Source of the DNA: Candidatus Eiseniibacteriota bacterium
GTDB lineage: Bacteria > JAFGKV01
Direction: 5' to 3'
DNA: 9,088 nt
NCBI GenBank assembly: GCA_025453925.1
Contig: JALOPK010000112.1
Span: 1 to 9,088, forward strand
In this document: positions 1 through 7,318 of the stretch, in pieces
How positions within the stretch are numbered: the stretch's first letter is position 1
Layout of the letters: each line of letters begins with the position of its first letter
The notes under the pieces: model-generated
What the model saw: only the letters and a program-made list of their open reading frames with translations
What the model was told of the DNA's origin: nothing
The model's database searches: none
Made by a program: the position numbers and the translations under genes

Positions 1-2
1 TT

Positions 3-1202
3 CTGTGCAGCCGCCGTTTCGATATCGTGGGCCTCTCGGTGGTGACCAGCCATCTGACACCCGCGACCGAGGTCAGCAGAATGGTGCGGACCATTGCTCC
101 ATCTGCAGTTATCGTCTGGGGCGGGGCGCATCCAACGGTCATGCTGGAAGAGACCGCCGCACGCCCGGAAGTTGACGTTGCCGTCGCGGGGGAAGGCGAG
201 ATGGTGCTTTCGGCGCTGGCCGATGACCCCGCGCGCCGTGACGTACCCGGGCTGGCGTTTCGGCGCGCAGGGGTGGTTGAGACCACGGGGCATGCCATGC
301 CCATCGCCGACCTTGATTCCCTTCCTTTCCCGGCCCGACACCTTGTGCCAATGGAGAGTTACCTTCGCTATTGGTACTCGCTGGACGCGGTGTCCCCCCG
401 CATGCGCGGCACCGGGATCATGGCGAGCAGGGGCTGTCCGTACCGATGCAGTTTCTGCCAGCCGACGCTGTCAAGGCTCTTCGGAAGGAAGGTGCGGAAG
501 CGTTCTCCTGCGAATATCGTGGCGGAACTTGAACACCTCCAACGCGACTACCACATTAATGGATTCATGTTCGAAGACTCGACGTTCGTGCTCGACAGGG
601 GCTGGGTACTTGCCGTGAGCGAGGCCGTTCGATCCACCGGTCTCGAGTGGTGCTGCAACATCCGGGCTGACCTGGTTGACGGGGAGCTGCTGGCCGCCAT
701 GGCCGCGGCCGGCCTCCGCAAAGTGAACATCGGCATCGAATCCGGTGTCCAGCGCATCCTCGACGAAGCCTATCAGAAGCAGATCACGCGCGTCGACGTC
801 GACCGCGTTGTCGCCATGTGCAGGAAGCTGGGGATCAAGGTGCAGGGGTACTTCATCCTCGGCGTGCCCATCGAGACGAGGGATGACATGCTCGAGACCA
901 TTCGCTACGCCGTTGGTCTCGATATCGATGACGCCGTCTTCGACATTGCGACGCCATTCCCCCAAACGCACATGTACGACAAGTGGAAGGAGCATGTCAC
1001 GGCTGACTTCGCGCAGTTCGACTGCTTCCAGAAGAGCGTCTTCCGCAACCTCCACGGGGTCTCGTCACGCTGGATCGAACGGGAGAAGCGACTCGCCTAT
1101 TTCCGGTTCTACCTGCACCCGAGACGCTGGGTCTACACCGCCCGCATGGTGGCGACCCCCACCGGGCTCGGCCGCACCCTCATGAAGGCTCGCCGGGTAT
1201 GA
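3..1202 (+). CDS. B12-binding domain radical SAM protein, 5' end cut by the window
   Basis: A radical SAM enzyme with an N-terminal cobalamin-binding domain. The frame is open from base 3 and reads LCSRRFDIVGLSVVTS, a typical inner part of the B12-binding fold, so the GTG at 27 is not the true start and the gene begins outside the window. Visible B12-domain marks are GGAHPT and GEGE. The [4Fe-4S]-binding motif is GCPYRCSFC, with cysteines at residues 137, 141 and 144 counted from base 27. After it come GIESG and FILGVP, typical of the radical SAM barrel. The stop overlaps the next start as ATGA (1199-1202), implying translational coupling with a second protein of the same family. Members include methyltransferases and ring-forming enzymes that act on unactivated carbons. 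The substrate cannot be read here; the neighbouring glycosyltransferases suggest a lipid or sugar. Family assignment is firm, function is not. Confidence 0.9.
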   Translation: MCSRRFDIVGLSVVTSHLTPATEVSRMVRTIAPSAVIVWGGAHPTVMLEETAARPEVDVAVAGEGEMVLSALADDPARRDVPGLAFRRAGVVETTGHAMPIADLDSLPFPARHLVPMESYLRYWYSLDAVSPRMRGTGIMASRGCPYRCSFCQPTLSRLFGRKVRKRSPANIVAELEHLQRDYHINGFMFEDSTFVLDRGWVLAVSEAVRSTGLEWCCNIRADLVDGELLAAMAAAGLRKVNIGIESGVQRILDEAYQKQITRVDVDRVVAMCRKLGIKVQGYFILGVPIETRDDMLETIRYAVGLDIDDAVFDIATPFPQTHMYDKWKEHVTADFAQFDCFQKSVFRNLHGVSSRWIEREKRLAYFRFYLHPRRWVYTARMVATPTGLGRTLMKARRV

Positions 1203-2626
1203 GAGTCCTGCTGGTCGTCCACGATTGCCTTACAATGCCGCTGGGTGTAGGCTACCTTGGCGCCGTCGCGCGGCGGGCGGGGCATGAGGTTCGACTCGGC
1301 ACGCTGCTGCACGACGACATCGTCGATCTGGCGCGTTCCTTCGGCGCGGATCTCGTTGGATTCACCGCGACGACCGGGTTCCATCTGAAGTATCTTGCAC
1401 TCGCGAAGGCCCTCAAGTCCGCGTTGCCGTCGGTCAGCGTTGTGATGGGAGGTGCGCATCCCACCTTCTTCCCGGAAGTGATCGAACGACACCCTGCGCT
1501 CGATGCAATTTGCATCGGCGAGGGAGAGGACGCTTTCGTGGAGTTCCTCGACGCCATGGAATCCGGGCGCGACCACACGACGGTGCGCAACTTCTGGGTT
1601 CGTGGACCGCGAAACGACATCGCCAGAAACCCCGTTCGACCTCGGATCGAGAACCTCGACGGCATTCCATTTCCAGATCGCACTCTGTGGCATCCTTACG
1701 CGCGAAGAATGACGCTCAAAACGCCGTTCGTCATGGCAGGACGCGGCTGCCCATACCGCTGCTCCTACTGCTTCAATCACGCCTACAACCGGCTCTATGC
1801 ATTCGACGGGCGCGTGCTGCGCCGTCGATCGGTGGACAATGTGCTCGCCGAATTGCGTAAGCTGAAGGCTGCCTACCCGGTTCAACTCGTCGTTTTCCAA
1901 GATGACATCTTCATCCTGGATCCCGAGTGGATCGCCGACTTTTCGATCCGATACCGCGCCGAGATCGCCGTCCCATTTCACTGCCACCTCCGCGCCAATC
2001 TCGTCACCAAGGGAGTCGTCGCGGCTTTGGCTGAGGCGGGCTGCGTGAGCATCAAGATGGCCGTCGAGTCGGCAGATGACGGCATCCGGAACGGCCTGCT
2101 CAAGCGCGGTATGACCCGGGACCAGATCGTGAACGCCACGAGTCTGGTGCGCGAGGCAGGGATCGTGCTGGTTACCCAGAACATCCTCGGGAACCCCGGC
2201 GAGACCATCAACCAGGCTCTCGAGACATTGCGGCTCAATATTACCTGCCAGCCGAGCTATGCCTTCGCAACGCTGCTTCAGCCTTACCCCCGCACCGAGA
2301 TCGGTGAGTACGTGCGGCAACAAGGTCTGCTGACGGAGGATCCATCCGAGGCCGATCATATCTCGTTCTTCGACCGCAGTACGCTCCAAATCCCCAACCG
2401 TGACCACATGGAGCGTTTGCGCATGCTCTTCCCGTTGGCAGTGGAATGGCCCTGGCTCCTCCGCGTGCTGCCGCTGTTGCTTCGTCTGCCTCTGGGGCGG
2501 CTGTATGGCGCGGCCGACAAGCTGTGGAAAGGATATGCCGTCAAGCACCGCGAGATGCCGTATCGACTTACCCTGCGAGAGTACCTCAACTCCTTGCGCG
2601 CGTACCTTTCGTCGAGCTACTACTGA
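1199..2626 (+). CDS. B12-binding domain radical SAM protein
   Basis: A complete 475-residue paralogue of the preceding gene. The N-terminus MRVLLVVHDCLTMPLGVGYL followed by a Rossmann-like region with GGAHPT and GEGED is the usual cobalamin-binding domain (about residues 1-135). The radical SAM core spans roughly 175-380, with the cluster motif GRGCPYRCSYC and cysteines at 184, 188 and 191. The C-terminal 90 residues contain a hydrophobic patch (WPWLLRVLPLLLRLPL) that could touch the membrane, fitting a lipid-linked substrate, although this is inference. The ATG start is set by the 4-base overlap with the upstream gene and by the exact family N-terminus. The stop is 19 nt before the ATG of the following glycosyltransferase. 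The two radical SAM genes match across the whole barrel but are clearly diverged, so they probably act on different carbons or substrates. Confidence 0.92.
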   Translation: MRVLLVVHDCLTMPLGVGYLGAVARRAGHEVRLGTLLHDDIVDLARSFGADLVGFTATTGFHLKYLALAKALKSALPSVSVVMGGAHPTFFPEVIERHPALDAICIGEGEDAFVEFLDAMESGRDHTTVRNFWVRGPRNDIARNPVRPRIENLDGIPFPDRTLWHPYARRMTLKTPFVMAGRGCPYRCSYCFNHAYNRLYAFDGRVLRRRSVDNVLAELRKLKAAYPVQLVVFQDDIFILDPEWIADFSIRYRAEIAVPFHCHLRANLVTKGVVAALAEAGCVSIKMAVESADDGIRNGLLKRGMTRDQIVNATSLVREAGIVLVTQNILGNPGETINQALETLRLNITCQPSYAFATLLQPYPRTEIGEYVRQQGLLTEDPSEADHISFFDRSTLQIPNRDHMERLRMLFPLAVEWPWLLRVLPLLLRLPLGRLYGAADKLWKGYAVKHREMPYRLTLREYLNSLRAYLSSSYY

Positions 2627-2645
2627 CGTGCGACTCGCCGCTTCT

Positions 2646-3350
2646 ATGGGCTCCGACACACTCTCGGTGGTGCTGCCCGCCTACAATGAGGAGGGCAACA
2701 TCGAGGTGGCGATCAGCGCAGCGCTGGAGGCGTTGTCCTCTTGCGTGAGGGACCTCGAAGTTATCGTCGTGAATGACTGTTCGCTTGATCGCACGGGCGA
2801 GCTGGCCGCGAGCTACGCCCACCGCGACAGCCGAGTACGAGTGGTCTCCAATCCCCACAATCTTGGGCTTGGCGGATCCATGCGGGCGGGATTCGAGGCC
2901 TCCCGAGGATCACTGGTGTTCTACACCGATTCCGACTTGCCCATTGACATGCACGATGTTCCCAGAGCCCTCCCGCTGTTGGCTCGGTACGATTTCGTGG
3001 CAGGGTACCGGCTCAACCGTGACGAGGGCTTTCGACGCGCCTTCTACTCGTGGGCCTATAACCGCCTAGTGCGTGTGTTGTTTCACCTCCCCGTACGCGA
3101 CGTGAACTTCTCGTTCAAACTGATCAAACGTTCGGTGTTGGAACGGGTAGAACTGCGTTCGCTGGGCTCGTTCATCGACGCGGAACTCCTGGCGGAGGCG
3201 GTTGCGGCGTGATTGACCTTCGGTGAGCTTGGTGTGTGCTACCGCCCGCGAGTATGGGGCACGTCGACCCTGGCGTCGCCACGGGTAATCCGGGGCATTC
3301 TTCGGGAACTGGCCTCCTACATCCGATGGAGGAGGTCGGGACGCCGGTGA
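2646..3350 (+). pseudogene. DPM1-like family 2 glycosyltransferase interrupted by an in-frame TGA at 3210
   Basis: A GT-A glycosyltransferase related to dolichol/undecaprenyl-phosphate sugar transferases, which move a sugar from a nucleotide donor to polyprenyl phosphate at the cytoplasmic membrane face. Visible marks are LSVVLPAYNEE (residues 6-16), VVNDCSLDRT, the metal-binding DSD at 95-97, and the late block DVNFSFKLIKR. A TGA at codon 189 (3210-3212) ends an open frame of 188 residues, but the same frame continues for 45 more codons with GELGVCYRPRVWGTSTL and LASPRVIRGILREL, the normal family C-terminus, and stops at 3348-3350. The full frame would give 234 residues, the usual length. 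By spacing, the TGA stands where the family has a glycine (as in RRxGxxIxE), so a GGA-to-TGA change explains it. The shortened product keeps the catalytic domain and may retain some activity. The ATG start gives the family N-terminus; GTG at 2628 is an alternative. Confidence 0.82.
3328..3336 (+). promoter_or_regulatory. Ribosome binding site deciding the methyltransferase start
   Basis: GGAGGAGGT lies 10 nt before GTG 3347 and matches the anti-Shine-Dalgarno sequence strongly. It sits inside the last codons of the glycosyltransferase frame. It supports GTG 3347 as the start rather than the in-frame GTG at 3236, whose translation down to 3346 would be out-of-frame glycosyltransferase coding sequence. 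Confidence 0.6.
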
Positions 3351-4090
3351 GCACCGTGCCCGGGTCCGGCACAGGGGAATGGCCCGCACGACTCTCCCCG
3401 GCACCCCGCCGACGAACCGCACAGGACTTGGCCGCTCTCGCTCGAACCCTGTGTGCCTATGCCGTCGGCGGTCCGTGGCCGCTGCTGCGCGCCTCATGGC
3501 GTTTCGCGTCTGCTCCTCTGGCGAGAGTCGCGGCGGTTCTCCCTCAGGAAGGAACCATCGTGGACGTTGGCTGCGGTCAGGGGCACTTCCTGCGGTACTG
3601 CCTTGAGACGGGCCACCAACGCCTCATCGGCGTTGAACTCAGTTCACGGTCTCTCACGCGTGCGCGGGTCTGTCTCCCTCCTGCGGTGCGGCTCGTTCGC
3701 GCCGCAGCGGAAACGCTCCCCCTGCGAGGTGCAGCGTGCGTCGTCGTGCTGGATGTACTCTACCTGCTTGAGCCACGAAGCCAGGAGATGTTTCTTGCTT
3801 CGGCTGCGGTGGCCCTGCAGCCAGGCGGATTCCTGATCATCAAGACCATGGAACCGAGCCGGCGAATCAGGCAGACGCTCAACCGTCTACAGGAATGGTT
3901 GGCAGTGAGAGTCCTTCACATCACATTGGGGCGTGATTTCCACTTTCGCAGCTCGACCGAGTGGGTATCCTTGTGCCGTCGGCACGGCATGTCGGCATAC
4001 AGCGTTCCCCTTTGGCGGGGGTATGTTCACCCGCACGTCATGATTGTGGCTCGGCGGATCGACGGAGAGCCGACCCAACCCCAGGGATAG
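3347..4090 (+). CDS. Class I SAM-dependent methyltransferase
   Basis: A 247-residue Rossmann-fold methyltransferase (type 11-like). Motif I, IVDVGCGQG, at residues 71-79 binds S-adenosylmethionine. LIGVELS carries the acidic end of strand 2, AAAETLPL corresponds to the motif II region, and VVLDVLYLLE plus LQPGGFLIIKTMEP are the later core motifs. The first 65 residues are Arg/Ala-rich, without a known domain. The start is GTG 3347, which forms a GTGA overlap with the second stop of the upstream glycosyltransferase frame and has a strong ribosome binding site. Coupled translation would therefore be expected once the glycosyltransferase is read to its natural end. The acceptor is unknown. Position between glycosyltransferase and epimerase genes suggests a sugar, lipid or glycan methylation, perhaps together with the radical SAM proteins. 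The fold call is firm and the substrate is open. Confidence 0.88.
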   Translation: MSTVPGSGTGEWPARLSPAPRRRTAQDLAALARTLCAYAVGGPWPLLRASWRFASAPLARVAAVLPQEGTIVDVGCGQGHFLRYCLETGHQRLIGVELSSRSLTRARVCLPPAVRLVRAAAETLPLRGAACVVVLDVLYLLEPRSQEMFLASAAVALQPGGFLIIKTMEPSRRIRQTLNRLQEWLAVRVLHITLGRDFHFRSSTEWVSLCRRHGMSAYSVPLWRGYVHPHVMIVARRIDGEPTQPQG

Positions 4091-4112
4091 GCGCGGCTCG
4101 ACAGCCGGAGAC

Positions 4113-4126
4113 GAGGAGGTAGGTGA
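4113..4126 (+). promoter_or_regulatory. Ribosome binding site deciding the epimerase start
   Basis: GAGGAGGT followed by AGGTGA lies just ahead of GTG 4131. This pair of purine-rich stretches supports GTG 4131, whose product opens with VRVLVTGGAGFIGS, the expected N-terminus, over any earlier in-frame start within the methyltransferase gene. Confidence 0.55.
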
Positions 4127-4130
4127 AGTC

Positions 4131-5066
4131 GTGAGAGTGCTGGTTACCGGCGGCGCCGGTTTCATCGGGTCCCAGATACAGGATGAACTCCTATCACGCG
4201 GCCACGAGGTGGTGGTCGTCGACGATCTCTCGACGGGACATCGGGAGAACGTCAACACACGCGCCGTCTTCCAACAGCTTGACATAGGAGATGAACGCCT
4301 CGGCGAGGTGTTCGCGGCATACCGGCCTGAGGCGGTCTTCCATCTTGCCGCGCAGATGGATGTGAGACGATCCGTCCGGGAGCCCGTCTACGACGCGCAG
4401 GTGAACATTCTTGGCTCTCTCCGTCTTCTGGAGCTGTGCCGGCAGCACGGCACGCGGCGGGTGGTCTATGCATCGACCGGGGGCGCCATCTACGGTGAGC
4501 CTGAGTACCTCCCGGCCGACGAATCACACCCCATCAATCCCATAAGCCAGTACGGCATCTCGAAGCATACCGTTGAGCACTACCTGCGTTTATACTGGCA
4601 GAACCACGGCGTGTCATACCTGGCGTTGCGGTTCCCGAATGTGTATGGTCCCCGTCAGGACCCCCATGGCGAGGCAGGCGTTGTAGCGATCTTCAGCCTC
4701 CAGATGCTAACCGGCACGCAACCCGTCATCTTCGGCGATGGTTCGAAGACCCGCGACTATGTATTCATCGGCGACATCGTCCGGGCCGGCCTAATCGGAC
4801 TCGACAGCACCGTGGTAGGTGTCTACAATCTTGGTTGGGGCAACGAGATCACCGATTTGACCATCTTCGACACGGTGCGCCGGGCAATCGGCATCAACGT
4901 GGAACCCCGGTTCGCTCCGCGACGGCTCGGTGAAGTGGAACGCATATGTCTGGATGCGCGGCGTGCCCGGGAAGATCTGGGCTGGCTTCCTACGGTATCT
5001 CTCGAAGAGGGGATCGCCAGGGCCGTCGAATACTACCGGTCGAACCCCCACGGTTTCCGGGCGTAG
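4131..5066 (+). CDS. NAD-dependent epimerase, UDP-glucose 4-epimerase (GalE)-like
   Basis: An extended short-chain dehydrogenase/reductase of 311 residues, the normal size for this group. NAD binds at the N-terminal TGGAGFIGS (residues 6-14). Further family marks are VVDDLSTG, HLAAQMDVRRS, the catalytic STGG (S115/T116) and YGISK (Y141, K145), then NVYGPRQDPHGEAGVVAIF and GDGSKTRDYVFIGD, typical of bacterial GalE-type proteins. The reaction is most likely reversible C4 epimerisation of a UDP-hexose, giving a UDP-galactose-type donor, although close relatives act on GlcNAc or uronic acid forms. The ORF is open further upstream, but the GTG at 4131 gives the exact family start and has a ribosome binding site, leaving 40 nt after the methyltransferase. 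It probably supplies a sugar donor to the glycosyltransferases in this cluster. The exact substrate is uncertain, so no gene symbol is given. Confidence 0.9.
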   Translation: MRVLVTGGAGFIGSQIQDELLSRGHEVVVVDDLSTGHRENVNTRAVFQQLDIGDERLGEVFAAYRPEAVFHLAAQMDVRRSVREPVYDAQVNILGSLRLLELCRQHGTRRVVYASTGGAIYGEPEYLPADESHPINPISQYGISKHTVEHYLRLYWQNHGVSYLALRFPNVYGPRQDPHGEAGVVAIFSLQMLTGTQPVIFGDGSKTRDYVFIGDIVRAGLIGLDSTVVGVYNLGWGNEITDLTIFDTVRRAIGINVEPRFAPRRLGEVERICLDARRAREDLGWLPTVSLEEGIARAVEYYRSNPHGFRA

Positions 5067-5192
5067 CCCTCCTCGGGAGAGGATGCCTGTGGGCGCCCAT
5101 CAACACACACGCCCTGGTATGTGACCGGCGTTGCACCCTCTGCAGCTCTGCTGCTCCATCGATGAGATGTCAGGACAGGAATCAGTCCTCTT
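5067..5192 (+). other. Non-coding gap after the epimerase, first half
   Basis: There is no credible gene in this stretch. It holds a perfect 10-bp palindrome TGGGCGCCCA at 5090-5099 and a small 5-bp inverted repeat, AGGAC at 5172-5176 with GTCCT at 5185-5189. No promoter with both convincing boxes and no U-tract terminator was seen. Transcription may simply run through from the epimerase into the next gene. Confidence 0.4.
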
Positions 5193-5297
5193 CGCAATGC
5201 TATTGGCCGGGGAGACCCTGCCAATAGAGCGTTGTTTCCGCGTGGGGACACGCACCCGGCCAAGCCCGTCGTGTCCCCGCCTTCCGGCAGCATTGCG
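5193..5297 (+). ncRNA. Candidate structured leader RNA (branched, two hairpins inside a closing stem)
   Basis: Three complementary arm pairs nest without crossing. The closing stem pairs CGCAATGC (5193-5200) with GCATTGCG (5290-5297). Hairpin 1 pairs CTATTGGC (5200-5207) with GCCAATAG (5220-5227), then after one mismatch GGG/CCC closes on a GAGA tetraloop of the GNRA type. Hairpin 2 pairs GGGGACACG (5244-5252) with CGTGTCCCC (5270-5278), extended by a G-U and a G-C pair. Base 5200 is claimed by both the closing stem and hairpin 1, so one of those pairs must give way. The element ends 18 nt before the ATG at 5316 of the membrane glycosyltransferase, leaving its ribosome binding site free. I do not recognise it as a known riboswitch class. 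A double terminator lacking U-tracts, or chance pairing in GC-rich DNA, are alternatives. Confidence 0.35.
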
Positions 5298-5315
5298 GCA
5301 GCCGCGAGGTAGAGG

Positions 5316-6716
5316 ATGGCGATGAATTCGCGGGTCTCCAAAGCGAGTTGCGAGCCGGGAGACTCGCCACATGGTGTGCAGCGAACGCGCCACGCGGGCA
5401 TACCGCTTGGGGCGGTATTCGCAGCAGCGTTGGCCATCCGGCTGGCAGCGCTGGTGGTGGCGATCGAGGCGCCCTTGGGAGAGGGCGAAATCCTCCTTGA
5501 TGCCGCAGGCAACATTGCCGCCGGGCGCGGCCTGTGCCTTTCGGATTCACTCTTGCGGGTCCCAGAAGGAGCCCCGCCCATCCTCAGGCGCACGATCGAG
5601 CAGTGGGCCGCCGCGGGTGGTGTATGGGGCGTGGTTCCCCCGGGCAGACCCACTGCTTTCCTTCCGCCGCTGTACCCGTGTCTCCTCAGTCTCTTCATCC
5701 GCTGCCCTTCGGGGGTGCTACTCGCCCGGCTTCTCGGAGTGATGATGGGCTCCGCGACCGTCGCCATGGCCTACGCGACAGCCCGACGATGGTCCACGGT
5801 CGCTGCCCCGTTCGTCGCAATCCTGGCCGTGTGCGATCCTCTGGCGGCATTTCAATCCGCGGAGATCTCGACCCATCACCTGGCTGCATTCACCGTGATG
5901 CTCCCGGTCTGTCTCGTGAGCATTCGCGGTGCCGGCTGGGGATGGGCATGGGCCGCCGGGTCTGCCGCCGGGGTTGCGTTCCTTGCCCGGCCGACCGCCT
6001 GGATGCTCCTACCCCTGCTGGCTCTGGCAGTACGGTGGAACCCTCATCGAGTGCGACATGCGGGTCTCTTTGTCCTGAGCGCGGCGGTCGTGGTCTCGCC
6101 GTGGGTTGTTCGCAATGCGCTCCAGCTCGGTCGTCCATTGCTCCTCACCACGAACGGAGGTCGAAACCTTTGGGAGTTCAATAACCAGAAGTTGGGGCCG
6201 GAGTACGCGTGGTCCGAGCCTCAAGTCAGCCGTTCGCTGTATGATCCCATACGACAGCGGTATGGCGACTCACTGTTGCGTCCGGAACTGCTTCCGTTCC
6301 CCTCATTTTCCTCGGAGTCTGAGTTGGCAAGAGACCGACTACTACGCGCCAATTTCGCGGGCTTTGCCCGCGCCAACCCTCGCGCATACGCCGAACTGGT
6401 CGGCGTTCGCGTGACCCAGATTCTGGCACTCTGGCCTCTCCACTCACCCACGTGGCTGCGGATGGTGTTCGCGGCGCACTCGCTCCCGATTCTCGTGCTG
6501 GCGTGTATCGGCACGTGGCTGGCCATTCGAGGACAAGGGCTCCGCTTGGCGGTTGGCCTGTTCGTACTGCTCTTCTTCGCGCTCCACGCCCTCACCGCCG
6601 CAGGGTTTGTGTATCGTGGGATGATCGCCCCCTTCGTAGCACTGCTGGCCGGGGACGGTGCCGTCTGGCTCGGTGGTGTGGCGCGGCCCACCCGGGAATC
6701 CGGCGTGACCTCATGA
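5316..6716 (+). CDS. GT39-like (PMT/ArnT superfamily) membrane glycosyltransferase
   Basis: A 466-residue polytopic membrane protein of the GT-C type, which transfers sugars from lipid-phosphate donors on the outer face of the cytoplasmic membrane. Hydrophobic segments lie at about 29-50, 115-128, 133-155, 162-178, 188-203, 208-240, 247-265 and several near the C-terminus. Family-like marks are GEILLDAAGNIAAGRGL in the first outer loop (acidic residues here are the expected catalytic area), PPGRPTAFLPPLYP, LARPTAW, SPWVVRNALQLGRPLLLTTN with GGRNLWEFNN, and near the end YRGMIAPFVALLAGDG. Starts at ATG 5316 and ATG 5322 are both possible; AGAGG at 5311-5315 is better spaced for 5322 and GAGGT at 5306-5310 for 5316. 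It would use the lipid-linked sugar made by a DPM1-like enzyme, as encoded upstream. Its stop overlaps yhhQ as ATGA. The acceptor is unknown. Confidence 0.8.
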   Translation: MAMNSRVSKASCEPGDSPHGVQRTRHAGIPLGAVFAAALAIRLAALVVAIEAPLGEGEILLDAAGNIAAGRGLCLSDSLLRVPEGAPPILRRTIEQWAAAGGVWGVVPPGRPTAFLPPLYPCLLSLFIRCPSGVLLARLLGVMMGSATVAMAYATARRWSTVAAPFVAILAVCDPLAAFQSAEISTHHLAAFTVMLPVCLVSIRGAGWGWAWAAGSAAGVAFLARPTAWMLLPLLALAVRWNPHRVRHAGLFVLSAAVVVSPWVVRNALQLGRPLLLTTNGGRNLWEFNNQKLGPEYAWSEPQVSRSLYDPIRQRYGDSLLRPELLPFPSFSSESELARDRLLRANFAGFARANPRAYAELVGVRVTQILALWPLHSPTWLRMVFAAHSLPILVLACIGTWLAIRGQGLRLAVGLFVLLFFALHALTAAGFVYRGMIAPFVALLAGDGAVWLGGVARPTRESGVTS

Positions 6717-7318
6717 TCCCGGCAATCATCGTCAGCGCGAGCTACATCGCAGCACAGATGCTCGCGGACATTGCAAGCCTGCGGATCGTCACGCTGGGGG
6801 GCTTTTCCATCGACGCGGGCACGTTCGTGTATCCGCTCACCTTCACCCTGAGGGATCTGGTCCATAAGACGGCGGGAATACGGGCCGCCCGGGTCCTGAT
6901 CGTTACCGCGGGAATCATCAACCTCTTCATGGCAGTGTTCCTGTGGATGGTCTCGCGGCTTCCGGCGGATCCATCGGTCGGCCCCCAGGTGGAGTTCGGC
7001 ATCGTGCTGTCACCGGTCTGGCGAATCGTGTTCGCGTCCATCATTGCCGAGCTTCTCTCGGAATTCATCGACACTGAGAACTACCGCTTCTGGGTCACCC
7101 ACGTCACGCGGCGGTTCCAGTGGTCCCGTGTGCTGGTGAGTAATGCGATCAGCGTCCCCATCGACAGCCTGGCATTCGCATGGCTCGCCTTCGGCGGCAG
7201 GCTTCCCGACACAGTGGTGTGGTCTATTGTGGTCAGCAACGTTGCCCTAAAGGGAGCCGCGACGCTGCTCTCTCTTCCGGCGATCTATCTTGTCGGCGAG
7301 CATTCCGACTCCACATGA
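6713..7318 (+). CDS. yhhQ: Queuosine precursor transporter, YhhQ family
   Basis: A 201-residue integral membrane protein of the VUT/DUF165 family, which imports queuine or preQ0/preQ1-type bases used to make queuosine at position 34 of GUN-reading tRNAs. The family marks are the membrane segment with IAAQMLADI, YPLTFTLRDLVHK followed by G and AAR, ASIIAELLSEFIDT, RFQWSRVLVSNAISVPIDS and FAWLAFGG. About six membrane helices can be drawn. The start ATG 6713 gives the expected short N-terminus and overlaps the preceding stop as ATGA, so it is translationally coupled to the membrane glycosyltransferase. The frame is open further upstream, but that part is only the shadow of the glycosyltransferase gene. 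It is the last gene of the plus-strand block. No queuosine biosynthesis gene is visible, consistent with a salvage role. Confidence 0.88.
   Translation: MIPAIIVSASYIAAQMLADIASLRIVTLGGFSIDAGTFVYPLTFTLRDLVHKTAGIRAARVLIVTAGIINLFMAVFLWMVSRLPADPSVGPQVEFGIVLSPVWRIVFASIIAELLSEFIDTENYRFWVTHVTRRFQWSRVLVSNAISVPIDSLAFAWLAFGGRLPDTVVWSIVVSNVALKGAATLLSLPAIYLVGEHSDST

Noticed and set aside
1133-2659. Long 508-residue open frame on the minus strand, and similar antisense frames at 471-1055 and 5033-5767
   Set aside because: They lie opposite clear genes, have no recognisable domains, and are expected in GC-rich coding DNA.
3210-3212. TGA read as glycine or selenocysteine (recoding)
   Set aside because: Glycine is the aligned residue, as in the UGA-Gly code of some candidate phyla, but neighbouring genes here end at TGA, including the coupled ATGA and GTGA stops, and only one internal TGA is seen. 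No convincing SECIS-like hairpin follows, and the position is not a redox site.
3195-3232. A pair of compensating frameshifts (reading GVIDLR in the other frame) instead of a nonsense change
   Set aside because: The original frame matches the family spacing exactly with one substitution; the alternative needs two indels and adds a residue.
3236-3346. Methyltransferase starting at GTG 3236
   Set aside because: This stretch is the glycosyltransferase C-terminus in another frame, and GTG 3347 has the strong ribosome binding site and the GTGA overlap.
5090-5099. TGGGCGCCCA palindrome as an operator
   Set aside because: A 10-bp GC-rich palindrome is not unusual and no promoter elements flank it.
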